64,000 nt of DNA from Vespa crabro (taxonomy: Eukaryota > Arthropoda > Insecta > Hymenoptera > Vespidae): contig NC_060956.1 in NCBI RefSeq assembly GCF_910589235.1, positions 5,900,499 through 5,964,498 on the forward strand, in the 5' to 3' direction. The notes beneath the pieces were generated by a model, which had not been told where the DNA came from, ran no database searches, and was given only the letters and a program-made list of their open reading frames with translations. This document shows, piece after piece, positions 49,628 through 62,222 of the stretch (its first letter is position 1; every line of letters begins with the position of its first letter). The translations under genes and the position numbers were made by a program.

Positions 49628-50983
49628 CTTCAATTTTAGTTAATGCAGTCCTCCTTTTTAGAACATTTTACAAAAATAAGTCTTTACACCATAATTAAAA
49701 AACAAAAAACTTCTAATAAAATAACAAAAGAAATCTAATTATATGATATAAATTTATAACTAGAACAATTAGGGAAATACAATATGATCAATGCGTAAAA
49801 ATTTAATTTTATAAAAATAAGAAATTTCATTTAATCAGATTATTAAAATTTTATTTTTTTTACTACAGATTAGGTCACATTTAGCTAGCTTGCCATGAGG
49901 TATTCCATATTCTTGATTTCTTAGATATAAAGTAGTCAATGAAGTTTAATATAATAATTGTGCTTATAGCCAAATGAATTATTAAAGTGTTACAAACAAT
50001 TTTCAACAATATCTCATTATATTAAATATCTATTGTACATTTTTTGTAGAAGTTAAAATACTTTTTAGATACTGCAATGCAGCCATTATCATTTCAACGT
50101 TTTTAATACATACCGTATGTTATTATAATTGCATTATATTGCTACTTAAAATTAATTTACCTGTAATGTATAAAATCGCAACTTATCTTCGACTTTTCGT
50201 TATTTCGTAATCATTTACTATCACGAAATTAAAATGTCAAAAATGCTCAGTCAGACAATACATCGCAACTTTCCAAGCGAATAGACGAAGCCAAAACGTA
50301 ATGGCGACGTATACAGTATTGCCAACTATTAATATTATATCATCGTTACAAAATTTCGGTCTTCAATCTATTTTTTTTTGTAATATATTTCATTCAATTC
50401 GGATAATTATACATTTATAAACAATTAAATATACAAATCAAAAGTACAACCAAATATTATACTTTAATATATACACTTTTTTAAACTGATTCGATAAAAT
50501 TGGTGTTTGCAACTATTTGAGAAATTAAAAATTCACTAAACCATTAACATTGTGACTTTTCTCACTTTATACCACTGTAATCAAAAAGAATATTTTATGA
50601 TATTGATATTATTGGTCCATATTTTGTTTGAATTTTTACTATTTTTATTTCAAAAATGCGTGTTTATTGATTTTTGTAATTTAATTTAGTTTAATATTTT
50701 TATATTATTATAAGAGCATTTTTTAAATAAATATACATGTTAAAGAATGTTTTTTTATTTTTATAATATATAAAAACAATAAATAAATATTGTAATTTAT
50801 TCCCTATAATTCACAATATTTCATTTTTTGTATCATATTTGCGATACTTCTGCCCTCTAGTCAAATTTCTTTAAAAATAATTTAACTCATGTGTGTATGA
50901 CGTTTTTCGTTCATTTCATGAAATTTACCTCTATTTGATTGTGAAACGTATTTTGGAAACACCCTATATATCGATGGAGTAAC
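49628..50983. promoter_or_regulatory. Divergent region between ZNF318-like gene and muskelin
   Basis: The two start codons are 1356 bp apart. A GC-richer block at about 50225-50330 may hold the ZNF318 start region, and TATATATCGATGG at 50966-50978, a DRE-like string, lies just before the muskelin ATG. The rest is AT-rich without a recognised gene. Confidence 0.5.
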
Positions 50984-53900
50984 ATGGCGTCTGGCGAAAA
51001 TAGTAATTTTGAGAAAGTTTTGGAATTTAGGATTTATAAGTGCTCTAGTTTTTCAGCTTCCTACGTACCTGAGTAAATAATCTTTTATTTTTATCAATTT
51101 AAATAAGGTTATCTATTTTCAAAATAATTTGCTAAATGAAAAAAAAAAATATGATAAACATGTAACCTAACAAACTTTCCGTTTCTTGTCGAAGTATATC
51201 TAAAATAAAGATATGTCGATTAAAATAAGAAGGATACATCGTAATGAGCTAATTTTTATGTTTTTTTTTAGGAATATTCTTGTAGATAAACCGTCGGATC
51301 AAACTTCACGTTGGTCTTCTGATATTGACAATCCTCGCCAGGTAAACATTCGTATATTTTGTCCAGAAAGTTTATCTACCTCTTAAAAACGTTATTTATC
51401 TTTAAGATAATTATATAAAATGTAAACAAATAGATATCATGAATAACTAATTATAATAAATTTCATTATTTAATACAAATGCGATAAATGACAATAATTG
51501 CTACCTAATTATTGTAATATTTTTAGTTTCTTACATTAAAATTACAATGTCCCTCTATTGTTAAAACTATTACTTTTGGCAAATATGAAAAAACTCATGT
51601 ATGCAATATAAAAAAATTTAAAATATATGGTGGACTAGAACCTGAGAATATGATGGAACTTTTAGAAAGGTAAAATATTATTTTTTATAAAGTTAAGGAA
51701 GTTATAAAAATAATAAATTTTTTAAATTTAATTTTTTTTTTAGTGGATTGAATAATGATTCTGTACCAGAAACATTCGATCTGAAGCACGTTTTAGGAAA
51801 TGAAGGAAATTATTTTCCTGTTAGATATATAAAAATTCTTCCTCTTCAATCTTGGGGGCCCAGTTTTAATTTTTCTATCTGGCACGTACGGTTAAATGGT
51901 ATCAATGATTCTAAAATTGTAGGACCTTCTATCGAATGGGTAAATATGGTAAGTGTTTGAATAAAAATTAATTATCTTTAATATGAACCAAAGAACAATT
52001 AAATTTTTTTATATTACAGTATCGTCAAAAAGAAGTAATAAGGTTATGTATGAAACACTTTCGAAGACTCGAACAACCAGAAGTTGTAGAGACTTTGCAA
52101 AGAGTCACAGGAGTTACTTTAGAAGATCCTCGTTTATCTATGTTATATGACTTGTTAGTTACAAAAGGTGATCATCTTCAGGCAGAAGGCTTTATAAGCA
52201 ATGCAGTCATGAGTAAGCTGTTCTTAATTTTTTTCTTTACACACAAAACGCAAAGTACATCGCTTTTTTTATTATAAATATACTTTTTTAAAATATATTA
52301 TCTAAAAAACTATCTATTATACTAATCAAATTTTAGTTATTCTTTTATTTCTGAAAAAGTTCTATGAACTTATTGATATTTTTTTATTTATATTTCATTT
52401 CTTTTCTTTTCGTGTAAAACTTCAGATTATTGTCATTTTTTTATCTTTATGCAAACAAATTTCATAAATTATGCTATAGCTGGACTACTGAATGACTATA
52501 TCAATGCTCAGACCTATAGAGCGGTTTGGACAAAATTATCTACAAACGATCCTAAACCTGGAATGAGAGGAGGACATCAAATGGTCCTGGATCCAACTGC
52601 CGAAATGCTGTATCTGTTTGGAGGATGGGATGGAAATCAGGATCTGTCAGACTTATGGGTTTATAACATATCTGCTAATAAATGGACCCTCATATGCAAA
52701 GATACTGAATCAGTAGTAAGTCCTCAAATTCAAGGTGATATATTTAATAAAGAAAATTTTTATTATTCCTTTTTATCTACACATCAAAATTATAAAATGT
52801 ATTATATAGGGTGGACCTAGTGCTCGATCATGTCATAAAATGTGTCTTGATCCAGAAAGACGACAACTCTTTACGCTCGGACGATATTTGGATACACAAT
52901 ATAGAACACCAGAAAATCTAAAAAGCGATTTTTATGTTTATGATATTGAATCAAATAAGTGGACACAAATATCAGAAGATACTGGTGCTGTTGGTGGACC
53001 TCAATTAATATTTGATCATCAAATGTCAATGGATATTGAAAAGCGAATAATTTATGTATTTGGTGGCAGAGTTCTTGTTTCATCTTCCAAGTAAGTTATT
53101 AAAAATCTTATAGATTTTTGATAATTGAATAATATTGAATTACCATTTAGTTCTGAAAATCATGCAATGCCAGCAAACTCGACAGAACCAATATTTTCTG
53201 GACTATATTCTTATCATGTGCCAACTGGTACTTGGAGTCGACTGGCTTGTGATATTGCAAGACAGTGTCCTCCAAACGTACCAACTATTAGATCACGAGC
53301 TGGGCATTCTATGTTGTTCCATTCAGTAAGTGTTGCTTAAATTATAAATAATTACATAATTTGTGTAAAATATATTATAAAATTTATATTCACTTCGCGA
53401 ATTTTTTTCAGGGTTCTCGAAAGTTGTATATATTCGCAGGTAAACGAGGTAAAGAATATTTAAGTGACTTTTTTACTTATGAAGTAGATACAAACCAAGT
53501 AGAACATATAAATTACAATGACTTTGGGGCAAAAGATTCTAATCGTGTTCCTGCAGCTGGTTTTACTCAAAGGGCAACAATTGATCGTGACCTTGATGAA
53601 ATATATGTTTTGTCGGTTTGTACTTAGAAATATCTTTTTTCTTATATATTTTAATGGTATGTTAAAAATTAAAAAGATTCTATGTAGGGTTTAAGTAAAG
53701 ACAAAGATGAGAGAGATGATAATGTACAGAATTCTTTTTGGGTTTATACCATTAAAAATAACAAATGGTGTTGTATTTATCGTAATGAAAATTTTGGAGA
53801 AAAATATTGGAGTAAAATGCAAGATTATGAACCATGTCCACGATTTGCACATCAGTTAGTCTATGATCATATAAAAAAGGTATACAAAATTTGAATTTTA

Positions 53901-54535
53901 GATTAGTACGAAGCATTATATATTTCTAACAAAATATTTATTTTTGTATTTGATAGGTTCATTATTTATTTGGTGGAAATCCAGGTCGATCTTGCCTCCC
54001 AAATTTACGACTTGATGATTTTTGGCAATTAAAATTATGTAGACCATCTCATGAGCAGATATTAAAAAAGTGTAAATTAATTATTAGAAAACATAAATTT
54101 GAAGAACTTGCTTTGAATAATAGTATTGAAGCATTAGAGTATTTACAAACAAAAGTGTCAGAAATTATTGATCATGATGATACAGAGCAAACAAAAGAGG
54201 TATTATAAAATTGTATAAATATATTTATTACTAATTTTATAAAGTCTCTTTTAGTATTGTATCATTGTATATGTACATTTATTTAAATCTTACAGTTTCA
54301 ATTGTTGACATCTATACTATTTCGAGAACAAACAAGGTCACTGGACGAAGCTGCAGGTTCTAATTCAGCTTCTAGCACTGTTTTAGGTAACTTTCTAGGT
54401 ATGAATACAGATCAATGTATAACAGTACGCAACGTTCACACTTTGAGAATTGAGTTATATGACAAACTTGCAGAATTTTTTCCTGAATCACTTACACAAC
54501 CACGCGTTAATTTAATTGATCTTTTGCCATTATGA
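50984..54535 (+). CDS. Mkln1: Muskelin (kelch-repeat CTLH subunit)
   Basis: Twelve exons join in phase: 50984-51072, 51272-51341, 51527-51669, 51744-51948, 52020-52212, 52480-52715, 52810-53090, 53151-53325, 53412-53615, 53688-53879, 53957-54199 and 54296-54535, 756 residues (human 735). An N-terminal discoidin-like domain (about 1-160) contains FGKYEKTHVCNIKKFKIYGG. It is followed by LisH/CTLH sequence (EVVETLQRVTGVTLEDPRLS ... LLNDYINAQTYRAVW) and kelch repeats, for example MLYLFGGWDGNQDLSDLW, IIYVFGGR, LYIFAGKRGKEYLSDFF and VHYLFGGNPG. Muskelin is a member of the CTLH E3 ubiquitin-ligase complex and a cytoskeletal/trafficking adaptor. A second, unused acceptor exists just before exon 6. 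Confidence 0.95.
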
Positions 54536-57500
54536 TGCAATAGATATTAAACAAAAAATCAAGTATGTTGACACTGATTATATCCAGTATGAATTGTTAA
54601 ATAATATAAAGCAAAATCAGTTTTGTTTTTTTTTTCTACAAGATTATTTGTTGTAATATTTACCATTATTTTAAAAATGAAATCGCAATTTGTACTGCAC
54701 TTTTTTACAAATTTAGATAGAGTTAGAAATGAGAACTAATTAGGAAAATGATTGCATTAATTTCTTCATATTAAACTTAAGCTTGATATCAAATTTTTGA
54801 AAATTTTCTAAGGCAAATATGAAGAACAACATTAATATTATTATTGCTGTTGTAAATTATTATCTGTATACATGACAATGTCTTGCTGTATGTAATAAAA
54901 TATTAATGATGTGTTTTTTACATGTAGACATATTTGTCTTAGAATTATGACAAAAATTTGAAAATAAATCAATATATATAAAAACAAAAATTCAGTAATA
55001 ATACTTTTTTCTTTGTATAATTATAAATGTAAATTCTTCATAATTTTTCTAATAGCATTGTATAAAAATTTTTATTTTCAATGTTTCATAACATTCTTAT
55101 TATCGATTATATACATTTTTATTAGCATTGTTTATTTATTTGGTTTTCAAGATAAATTTACTAAAATACTGCTTCATAAATGCATATATATATATATATA
55201 TAAATATGTACATACATACATATATATATATATCACGCGCGCGCACATACACGCACGATGATTCTATTATTTCACTATATAGAGAAGAAATTTCATGTAT
55301 ATTAATACTTGATAATACATTTTAACCCATACATTTAAGAAAAGTATTGTATTACCATACTATCTTTTTCAAATGAAATATCTTTATTCATTGCTATTAG
55401 AATATTATAAAGAAAATATTAAAGACACTATAGTTACCTAATTTATATAGAATTTCATGTTTTTATTATTTTGTATATATTTTATCATGTAAAGAATGCT
55501 ATGTACTAAACTGCTTTGCTGTTAATTATTTTGTACAATATATGCTCTCTGATATCTTATAATGTAATAAGTTACATCCTGTATATAATAGTATACTTTA
55601 TTAATATTTGTTTGCAATAGGATATCAGAAATGATTTTAAAACAAGAAAAAAAAGAAAAGAAAAAACAAGACAATGCTGCAATACTGTAATTATTAATTA
55701 TTCTAATGGATTGCTTCCAAAGCATACAAAGTATATATATGCATATACATATGATACATTCAATTTTTGTATATATTTCCATTTAAATGATAAGGTGTTA
55801 AACATTTGCATTGTAATTTGAAATATTAAGTTATGAAAAAGATGTTAATCAAAAACATTAGAGCAGCTATAGAAGTCATATACTGTCAATTTATATTTAC
55901 CTGTTTTTCATTAATTATACGATAAAGCTTATAAGGCGATTTAATACATATGTCAGTTAATTTATGTTATAAGTAAATATGACTGTGAATATTTTTTCTC
56001 GCTTGCACGCACGCACGCACGTGTATGTACAGAAAACTTTCTAAGAAAAAGTGTGAAATTTGAAGACTCATTCTATTATATTTATTTGTTTAGAATGTAA
56101 AATAAAAACTATGCATTTTTCAAATTTATCCTAATATATTATCACATTTATTTTGCATTAAATATAACACAATGCTATCAAAAAATTATTTATTCAAAAA
56201 AATAAAAAAATAAAAAAAATTGAACCTACATAATCCCAATGTGATGAATTCGATCGGCAATGATCGAAGCGCTACCTAGTAGAAAATATCAAAAGTTTAT
56301 TACATCGCGACAAAAATCAACCAAAACAAATTTTAATTGTATTACTGTGTATGAACATAATGTGCATGAAGTATGAAAAAAAATAATAAAAAATGAATGA
56401 ACATTTTATAAAATAAGTAATTTCAATTAAATTATTAAATAAACTCTATATTACTTGTAAAGTATGCACTGTATAAAAAAAAACGAAAGAAACATTAATT
56501 TTTAATAAGTATAAAATTTCACTTTTTCTATTACTTTTATTTACTTTCATATCAAAAGATATTGTTAAAATCTAGAACCAAATTGTCATAATTATAAAAA
56601 TAAAAATGGTCATACCTTCTACTTATATATTATTTCGACAGGTGACGTCTCGAAATTTTGAATGCGCACTTAATTGATGTTTCACTAACACTTCACTTTT
56701 ATTATCACTATTATTATTTATTATCTTGTTATTACATACGATGTATTTTCGATGAAATCCAATAGTAGACTAACTTGTTATCACTTATCAAAGTTGCCTC
56801 GATCCTACATCTTTGTTTACATTATTGGCAAACGATGATACTGAGTTTAAAATTCGCGCCTAACGAACATTTTTTTTAATTTTGCATTTACCATTTGTTA
56901 ATGATTATATAATGTTTGAGTAAATCTAATATTGTTTAAACAAATACATAGAAGCAATAATTATAAATTATTTTTGTGGTTTTTAATTATTAATAAATTA
57001 TGTTATGTATATATATTATTTAAATAAATATAAATTAATAAATAAATATAAAGAATTAACATAAAGAATTAATTAGTTAAACACATAGGCCGAATTACGA
57101 TATCAGCCCGTTGGAATCGAATATAATGATAGATTGCATTAGATTCATTTATCAAATATCAAAGTCATCTTGAACCTATGGTTTCGTTGTTATTTAGATA
57201 AATAGCCAGCGACAATACCAAATTAGAAATACAGACTAATGAAATATTAGATGAAAATTATTTTAGATTTAAATTTTTCATTTCATTGATTAGATATATA
57301 TTTATAAAAAATTATTATATATATTATTTTATATTAATATTCTTATCCAAATATAAAAAAGAAAATATATATACATAGATTGATATTTTATATTTTCTTT
57401 TATCGACATCTACAAATCAATAATTAGTTTTCTTTCTCGATCGGTAATATTAGATGTCACTGTAAGTATTAAACAATTGATGTTCTATCTCGCAATATAA

Positions 57501-57591
57501 TATTCAATGACTTAACCTTCGAATACAGTGACAGGCGTTTTTAAGAACTTGTATATTCTACAAAGTCGTGTGATTAAATAATAATTTTAAA
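54536..57591. other. Intergenic region between muskelin and PSMB2
   Basis: Three kilobases of AT-rich DNA. It begins with the muskelin 3' UTR (AATAAA near 54895). A (TA)n(CG)n microsatellite lies at 55185-55256. On the minus strand a possible spliced noncoding transcript may be present (56170-56830, see findings). The last ~60 bp before 57592 are presumably the PSMB2 5' UTR. Confidence 0.5.
55185..55256. repeat. (TA)n(CATA)n(CG)n compound microsatellite
   Basis: TA units, interrupted by CATA, then CGCGCGCG and CACA. Alternating purine-pyrimidine. Confidence 0.88.
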
Positions 57592-58430
57592 ATGGAATGT
57601 TTAATTGGAATTCAATTCAAAGATTTTGTGCTTGTAGCTGCTGATATGACAAATTCTCAATCTATTATGGTTATGAAAAGCGGTAAGATACATTTGATAA
57701 AGTTATAAGAAATCGTTAAAATATTTTTATTTAGCATGAATTTTTAATTTTAATATATTCAATTAAATTTTACATTATTTTAGATGAGGAAAAAATTCAT
57801 AAAATGTCTGATAAGCTTGTAATGGCTGTCTCTGGAGAATCTGGAGATACAACTCAGTTTTCAGAATACATTGGGAAAAATATACAACTTTATAAAATGA
57901 GAAATGGTTATGAACTATCACCGCAAGCAGCAACTGCCTTTACTAGAAGAAACTTAGCGGATTATCTCAGGAGTCAAACACCATATACTGTTAATTTATT
58001 AATGGCCGGATATGATGATGATCTTGGTCCTCAATTGTATTTTATAGATTATTTAGCTTCTTGCGTGAAAGTACCATATGCAGCACATGGATATGGAGGT
58101 TTCTTTTCTCTTTCTATATTGGATAGATATCATAATTATGGTAAGTAATTATGAATTGTGAAAAAGTGATTATAATATTATCATTGTTAATTTAATTAAA
58201 TTTTATATGTAGAGTAAAATTTAATTCTTGCTTTATTATTTACTACTATTGTAGATATGTCAGAAGAAGAGGGATATGAACTAATGAAGAAATGTGTTAG
58301 AGAAATTCATAAAAGACTTATTGTGAATTTACCTAATTTCAAAGTCCAAAAAATATCCAAAGATGGAATAAAGAACATGAAACCTATTACGGCACAAAAT
58401 TTGGCTGTCGAAGATGTTGCTAAAGTGTAA
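57592..58430 (+). CDS. Psmb2: Proteasome subunit beta type-2 (beta 4)
   Basis: Three exons, 57592-57682, 57784-58140 and 58255-58430, join in phase to 207 residues (human PSMB2 201). The mature-like N-terminus MECLIGIQFKDFVLVAADM has no propeptide and no catalytic Thr, as usual for this noncatalytic beta subunit. The family core follows: GESGDTTQFSEYIGKNIQLY, KMRNGYELSPQAA, FTRRNLADYLRS, VNLLMAGYD and AAHGYGGFFSLSILDRY. It is a structural part of the 20S core particle in cytosol and nucleus. It converges with the signal peptide peptidase gene. Confidence 0.96.
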
Positions 58431-59443
58431 TAAATTACTTTTCCATATTTTCGTAATACTGTCATTCTGATTATAAAAATAAGGATAGTTAAATATAATT
58501 CAATTATCTATTATAGAATAGTTGTTATTTTACTATATTTTTACTGCATTTTAAATGCAATAATCATAATCTGTCAGACTCACACAATCAAAAGTTGTGT
58601 GAAGATACATATATAATAAATAATAATGCATGAATTAGTTTAAATATAAAAGCTTTTCATATACATATTTTTATTGGTAATATTACAGAAACAAGTTATA
58701 CATATACATATTTTAATTTAAATTTTGTGAAATTAAGTTTTATAATAAAAATTGATCTAGACATACTCATTTATTTAAAACAAAATTAACAGAAATTTCA
58801 AATTGTAGATTCTTTTTAAATATATTTAATATTTTAGAATGATATTTCATTTTCTATGCTTAAAATTAACAAAGTTGTATAAGAATAAGTATGAAGGAGT
58901 AGTAACAAATAAATTCACAAAAATAGATTTTGTATAACCTACAATTAGATTGTCTAATATCTTAAGTAGCGTGGCACTTATAATTTTAACAGAAGTAGAA
59001 AAGAGGGGGAGGGTAATCAAAACCAATTAATTGCATTATATGATGTGGTGAACTTATATCAATTTTCGTTTACTACGTGCTATAAAATTGATTTTACAAT
59101 GTAAAGATTATGACTAAGAAATTTTTTCAAAATTAATACAAGAAATACAAGTCCAAGGAATTCTCACAAAAAATTGTACTTCATAAATATTATTACATAT
59201 AGGAATAGTTGCACAGAAAGTGCAAACTGCTATGCACCGAATGATAAATGAAATGACTTTTGTGCCATCACAGCATCTAACTTGCATATCGTATTTATTT
59301 AAAAATAAATTAACTTAATATGCAAGGTAGATTTTATATATATTATAGAAAACAGATGTTTTTTCTTCTATTCATAATGAATTTATGAAATAACCAATAG
59401 TAACATAACAGGAATGCCATATCACTTATGGTAATCTGAAAAT
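58431..59443. other. Convergent 3' gap between PSMB2 and SPP
   Basis: AT-rich 1-kb gap. It contains both 3' UTRs, with an AATAAA near 58617 for PSMB2. No gene or large repeat is seen. Confidence 0.6.
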
Positions 59444-59543
59444 TTATTTATCTTTTTTTACTTCTACTTGAGTTTGCGTTGTTTGTTCTGACTGTTGTAC
59501 TGTATTTGTTGGTTGAGCAGGATGATCTTCATATCTGAAATTT

Positions 59544-59583
<40 letters not shown>

Positions 59584-61204
59584 CTTTTAAATATTAATAT
59601 ATAATTTTTTATATGTTATAAAACGAACGAATAATGCTTACGAAAATAAAGCTTTGAGATCTCCTTTGACTAATGCTAGTAATAATGGCGTTCCTAAACA
59701 AGCAGGTGCCAGATATAACAGAGCAGGTTGTGCATGTTTAAACAAATGCATTATCGATATTGTTATAAGTAATCCCATAAAGTAAGCAAAAAATGTTGCA
59801 TAAAAATATACATTTGTTTTTCTGCTCAAACTATTATCAAACCTCAATAAAAGAGCAATAAAAATTCCAGGTAAAACAATATCTCCTAAGCCTAACATTG
59901 CAAAGTTATTAGCACTAAGACCTTTCTCTAAAAGATCTTGTGGAAAAACGAGCTTCATTGGCACCTCAAATGATTTTGCTACTGTTATCATTACATCTGT
60001 ACCAAATACCCAAAAAGCATCATAAAACAGAAGACCGCTAAGTAAAATGCATCCAGTGACAACATTATTGAGATGTAATAATTCAACACCATTAATTGCA
60101 AATGCAATTCCAAATAAATTATTGGCAATCCAATGCTGAAAAAAATATACATTATTGAAAATATAATACGAAGAGATATGTAAATAATATTCATAGAAGT
60201 ATGTTTTTGTAAATTACCTTTTTCAAAAGATACCAAGCACCAACAATAGAACAACATATTAGACAAACTATATCATGAAGATTAAATTTATAATTGATAA
60301 TATGCTTAGTATGATCACCTTCTCCTTTTGTAAATTGAATATGATATGGAGTTTTTGGAATCACAGCAGGAACCAATGAAGAAATCAAAGGACTACAATT
60401 AAAAATTCTTTTTAAATATTATTACAAATATATCTTAATATACAGAAATCTGGTATTTACCTTGTAAGATGGCATAAAGCTAAAATTCCAAGAAAGAAGA
60501 AATAACCAACTAAAATTAGGTTCACATATTCCTTAGTAAATATCTGCGTGTGAAAAGAAATATTTTTTTAATAAATATTTTATAAAAATTACAACAATAT
60601 TTCATAAAATAATTATAAATTTTCTTTTACCTTATATAATATATATAAGCTAAATAATGTAAAGCTGGAAATTAAAGGAAATATTGCTGCTTCTTTCAGA
60701 GACATTGTATCAGGCTGTTCGCCTTTGGCTTTATAATGTTGCTATAAAAATAATTGATAAGTCTTATAATAAAAACATATATATACGTCTAAAGTTGATT
60801 ACTATTTAATGCGCGCGCGCGTATGTTGTGTGTGTGTGTGGTAAAATTAATACATAAATTTGATATATTATGTATTATTGATAATACTAAATATATATCT
60901 AAAAAATATATACATATAAATAAAAATCTCCATTAATTACAATATTATAAGATTTTCAAATATTGTTAAACATTACAATGACTTTATAACATATGCCAAT
61001 ATGCCAAAATATATAGCTAACCTGCTGCTCCTTATGGTGCTTAACAGCTCGGAAGCTACCAAAAAAAATTGGTAATATCGCCATTATTACAAGGCTTCCA
61101 TAAGCAATAGCTATTCCTTCGGGAGTCGAAGTGGAAGTTCCATTATTTCGTTCAGTAACATTTTCACTTGCTTGTGTAACAATTTCATTTATTGAACTTG
61201 CCAT
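59444..61204 (-). CDS. Hm13: Signal peptide peptidase (minor histocompatibility antigen H13)
   Basis: Six minus-strand exons, 61022-61204, 60631-60741, 60461-60543, 60218-60392, 59642-60135 and 59444-59534, join in phase to 378 residues (human HM13 377). It is a nine-pass GxGD aspartyl protease: catalytic Asp223 is in LLFYDAFWVFG, Asp269 is in FAMLGLGDIVLPG, and the PAL motif is in FKHAQPALLYL. NVT and NGT glycosylation sites precede the first membrane span. The C-terminus KKDK fits a KKxx ER-retrieval signal. The enzyme cleaves leftover signal peptides within the ER membrane. It is divergent from SEC5 with about 1 kb between starts. A (TA)n microsatellite occupies the last intron at 59549-59581. 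Confidence 0.96.
59549..59581. repeat. (TA)n microsatellite in SPP last intron
   Basis: About sixteen TA units in a 107-nt intron, close to the 3' splice site on the minus strand. Confidence 0.95.
60811..60840. repeat. (CG)n(TG)n tract in SPP intron 1
   Basis: GCGCGCGCGC is followed by TGTGTGTGTG. Alternating purine-pyrimidine with Z-DNA potential. Confidence 0.88.
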
Positions 61205-62222
61205 CTTGGGTATTTAGCTGATGGACACGACTACACTGTCGTGCACGTTTTACCCAAACGTTATCTAATTCTACAGATGGCGGAAAATGACAAGTCTACC
61301 AACATACTATAAGTGTAACAATTATAAAAGCAATATTTTTAAAATTTAATAAAAATATATGTGTTAAATGTTATATTTATATATTATTAATTCAATATTA
61401 AATCAAATTAATCAAATTTAATATTAGAAAAATATTTTAATTTTGATTATGTGATATTATGATATATTTATTTTTTAACAATTGCGATTTTATATTTATC
61501 TTTTTTTTCACTAGTTTCACTGTTTAAATATTTTTTATAAATAATCCATTAAGAACATAATGTTTACTTCAATAATTTCAATATTCAAGTTCAAAAGTTC
61601 AAATAATTTTTATCTTATTAGTAATGAATGAAATACAAAAAATTTTGTTCTATTTTTTTCTTTTTATTTTTCCCCTAATAACATTTGACATATAAGTTAC
61701 TATAAATGCCCGCTAAAATATGTTTGAAAGTTTAGAGACCAAACTTTTACTTTCCAAAAGATTATTAAGCTGTCTATCGAATAATTTTGTTTATATCTAT
61801 CTATAAACAAAAGATTTTCTAATTCAATGCTGATTGTGTGATTCATATGATTTGACAAATATTTGAGTGTGTATGCATGATGTATACTCAAATAGTAGAG
61901 AGTCTACAAGTTAACAGCATGTTGCGTAGTATTTGTAATGTTTGAACTAACTAATAAGTGTGGCGATGTGTCATATTACCATGCTTGTTTTTATTTATTC
62001 GTGTCTTTTATAGAAAACAAGACAATTGTAAAAATATGTAAATATTAATTAATCAAAATATATACAGTATGTTGAATAAATATATTTACCAAAGTTGTTA
62101 AATGCAGAGTATTATAGAATAAGGTTACATTACTAAATAATAAATATCTTTTTGCATAGGTATTTATAAATAATATAAATATTTTATAAATAATTATTAA
62201 ATTTATAAATAATTTTGTGAAA
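61205..62222. promoter_or_regulatory. Divergent region between SPP and SEC5
   Basis: GC-richer sequence directly upstream of the SPP ATG (61205-61300) probably includes its promoter; the remainder is AT-rich. The SEC5 start region is not obvious. No gene is seen between. Confidence 0.5.

Noticed and set aside
52449..52480. Coding continuation upstream of muskelin exon 6 from 52449
   Set aside because: That stretch is intronic; the acceptor CTATAG at 52479 restores the conserved LisH/CTLH frame in the correct phase.
56220..56285. tRNA, C/D snoRNA or snRNA gene in the GC-richer patch
   Set aside because: A GTGATGA box is present but no D box or A/B boxes at usable positions, and no known snRNA sequence was recognised.
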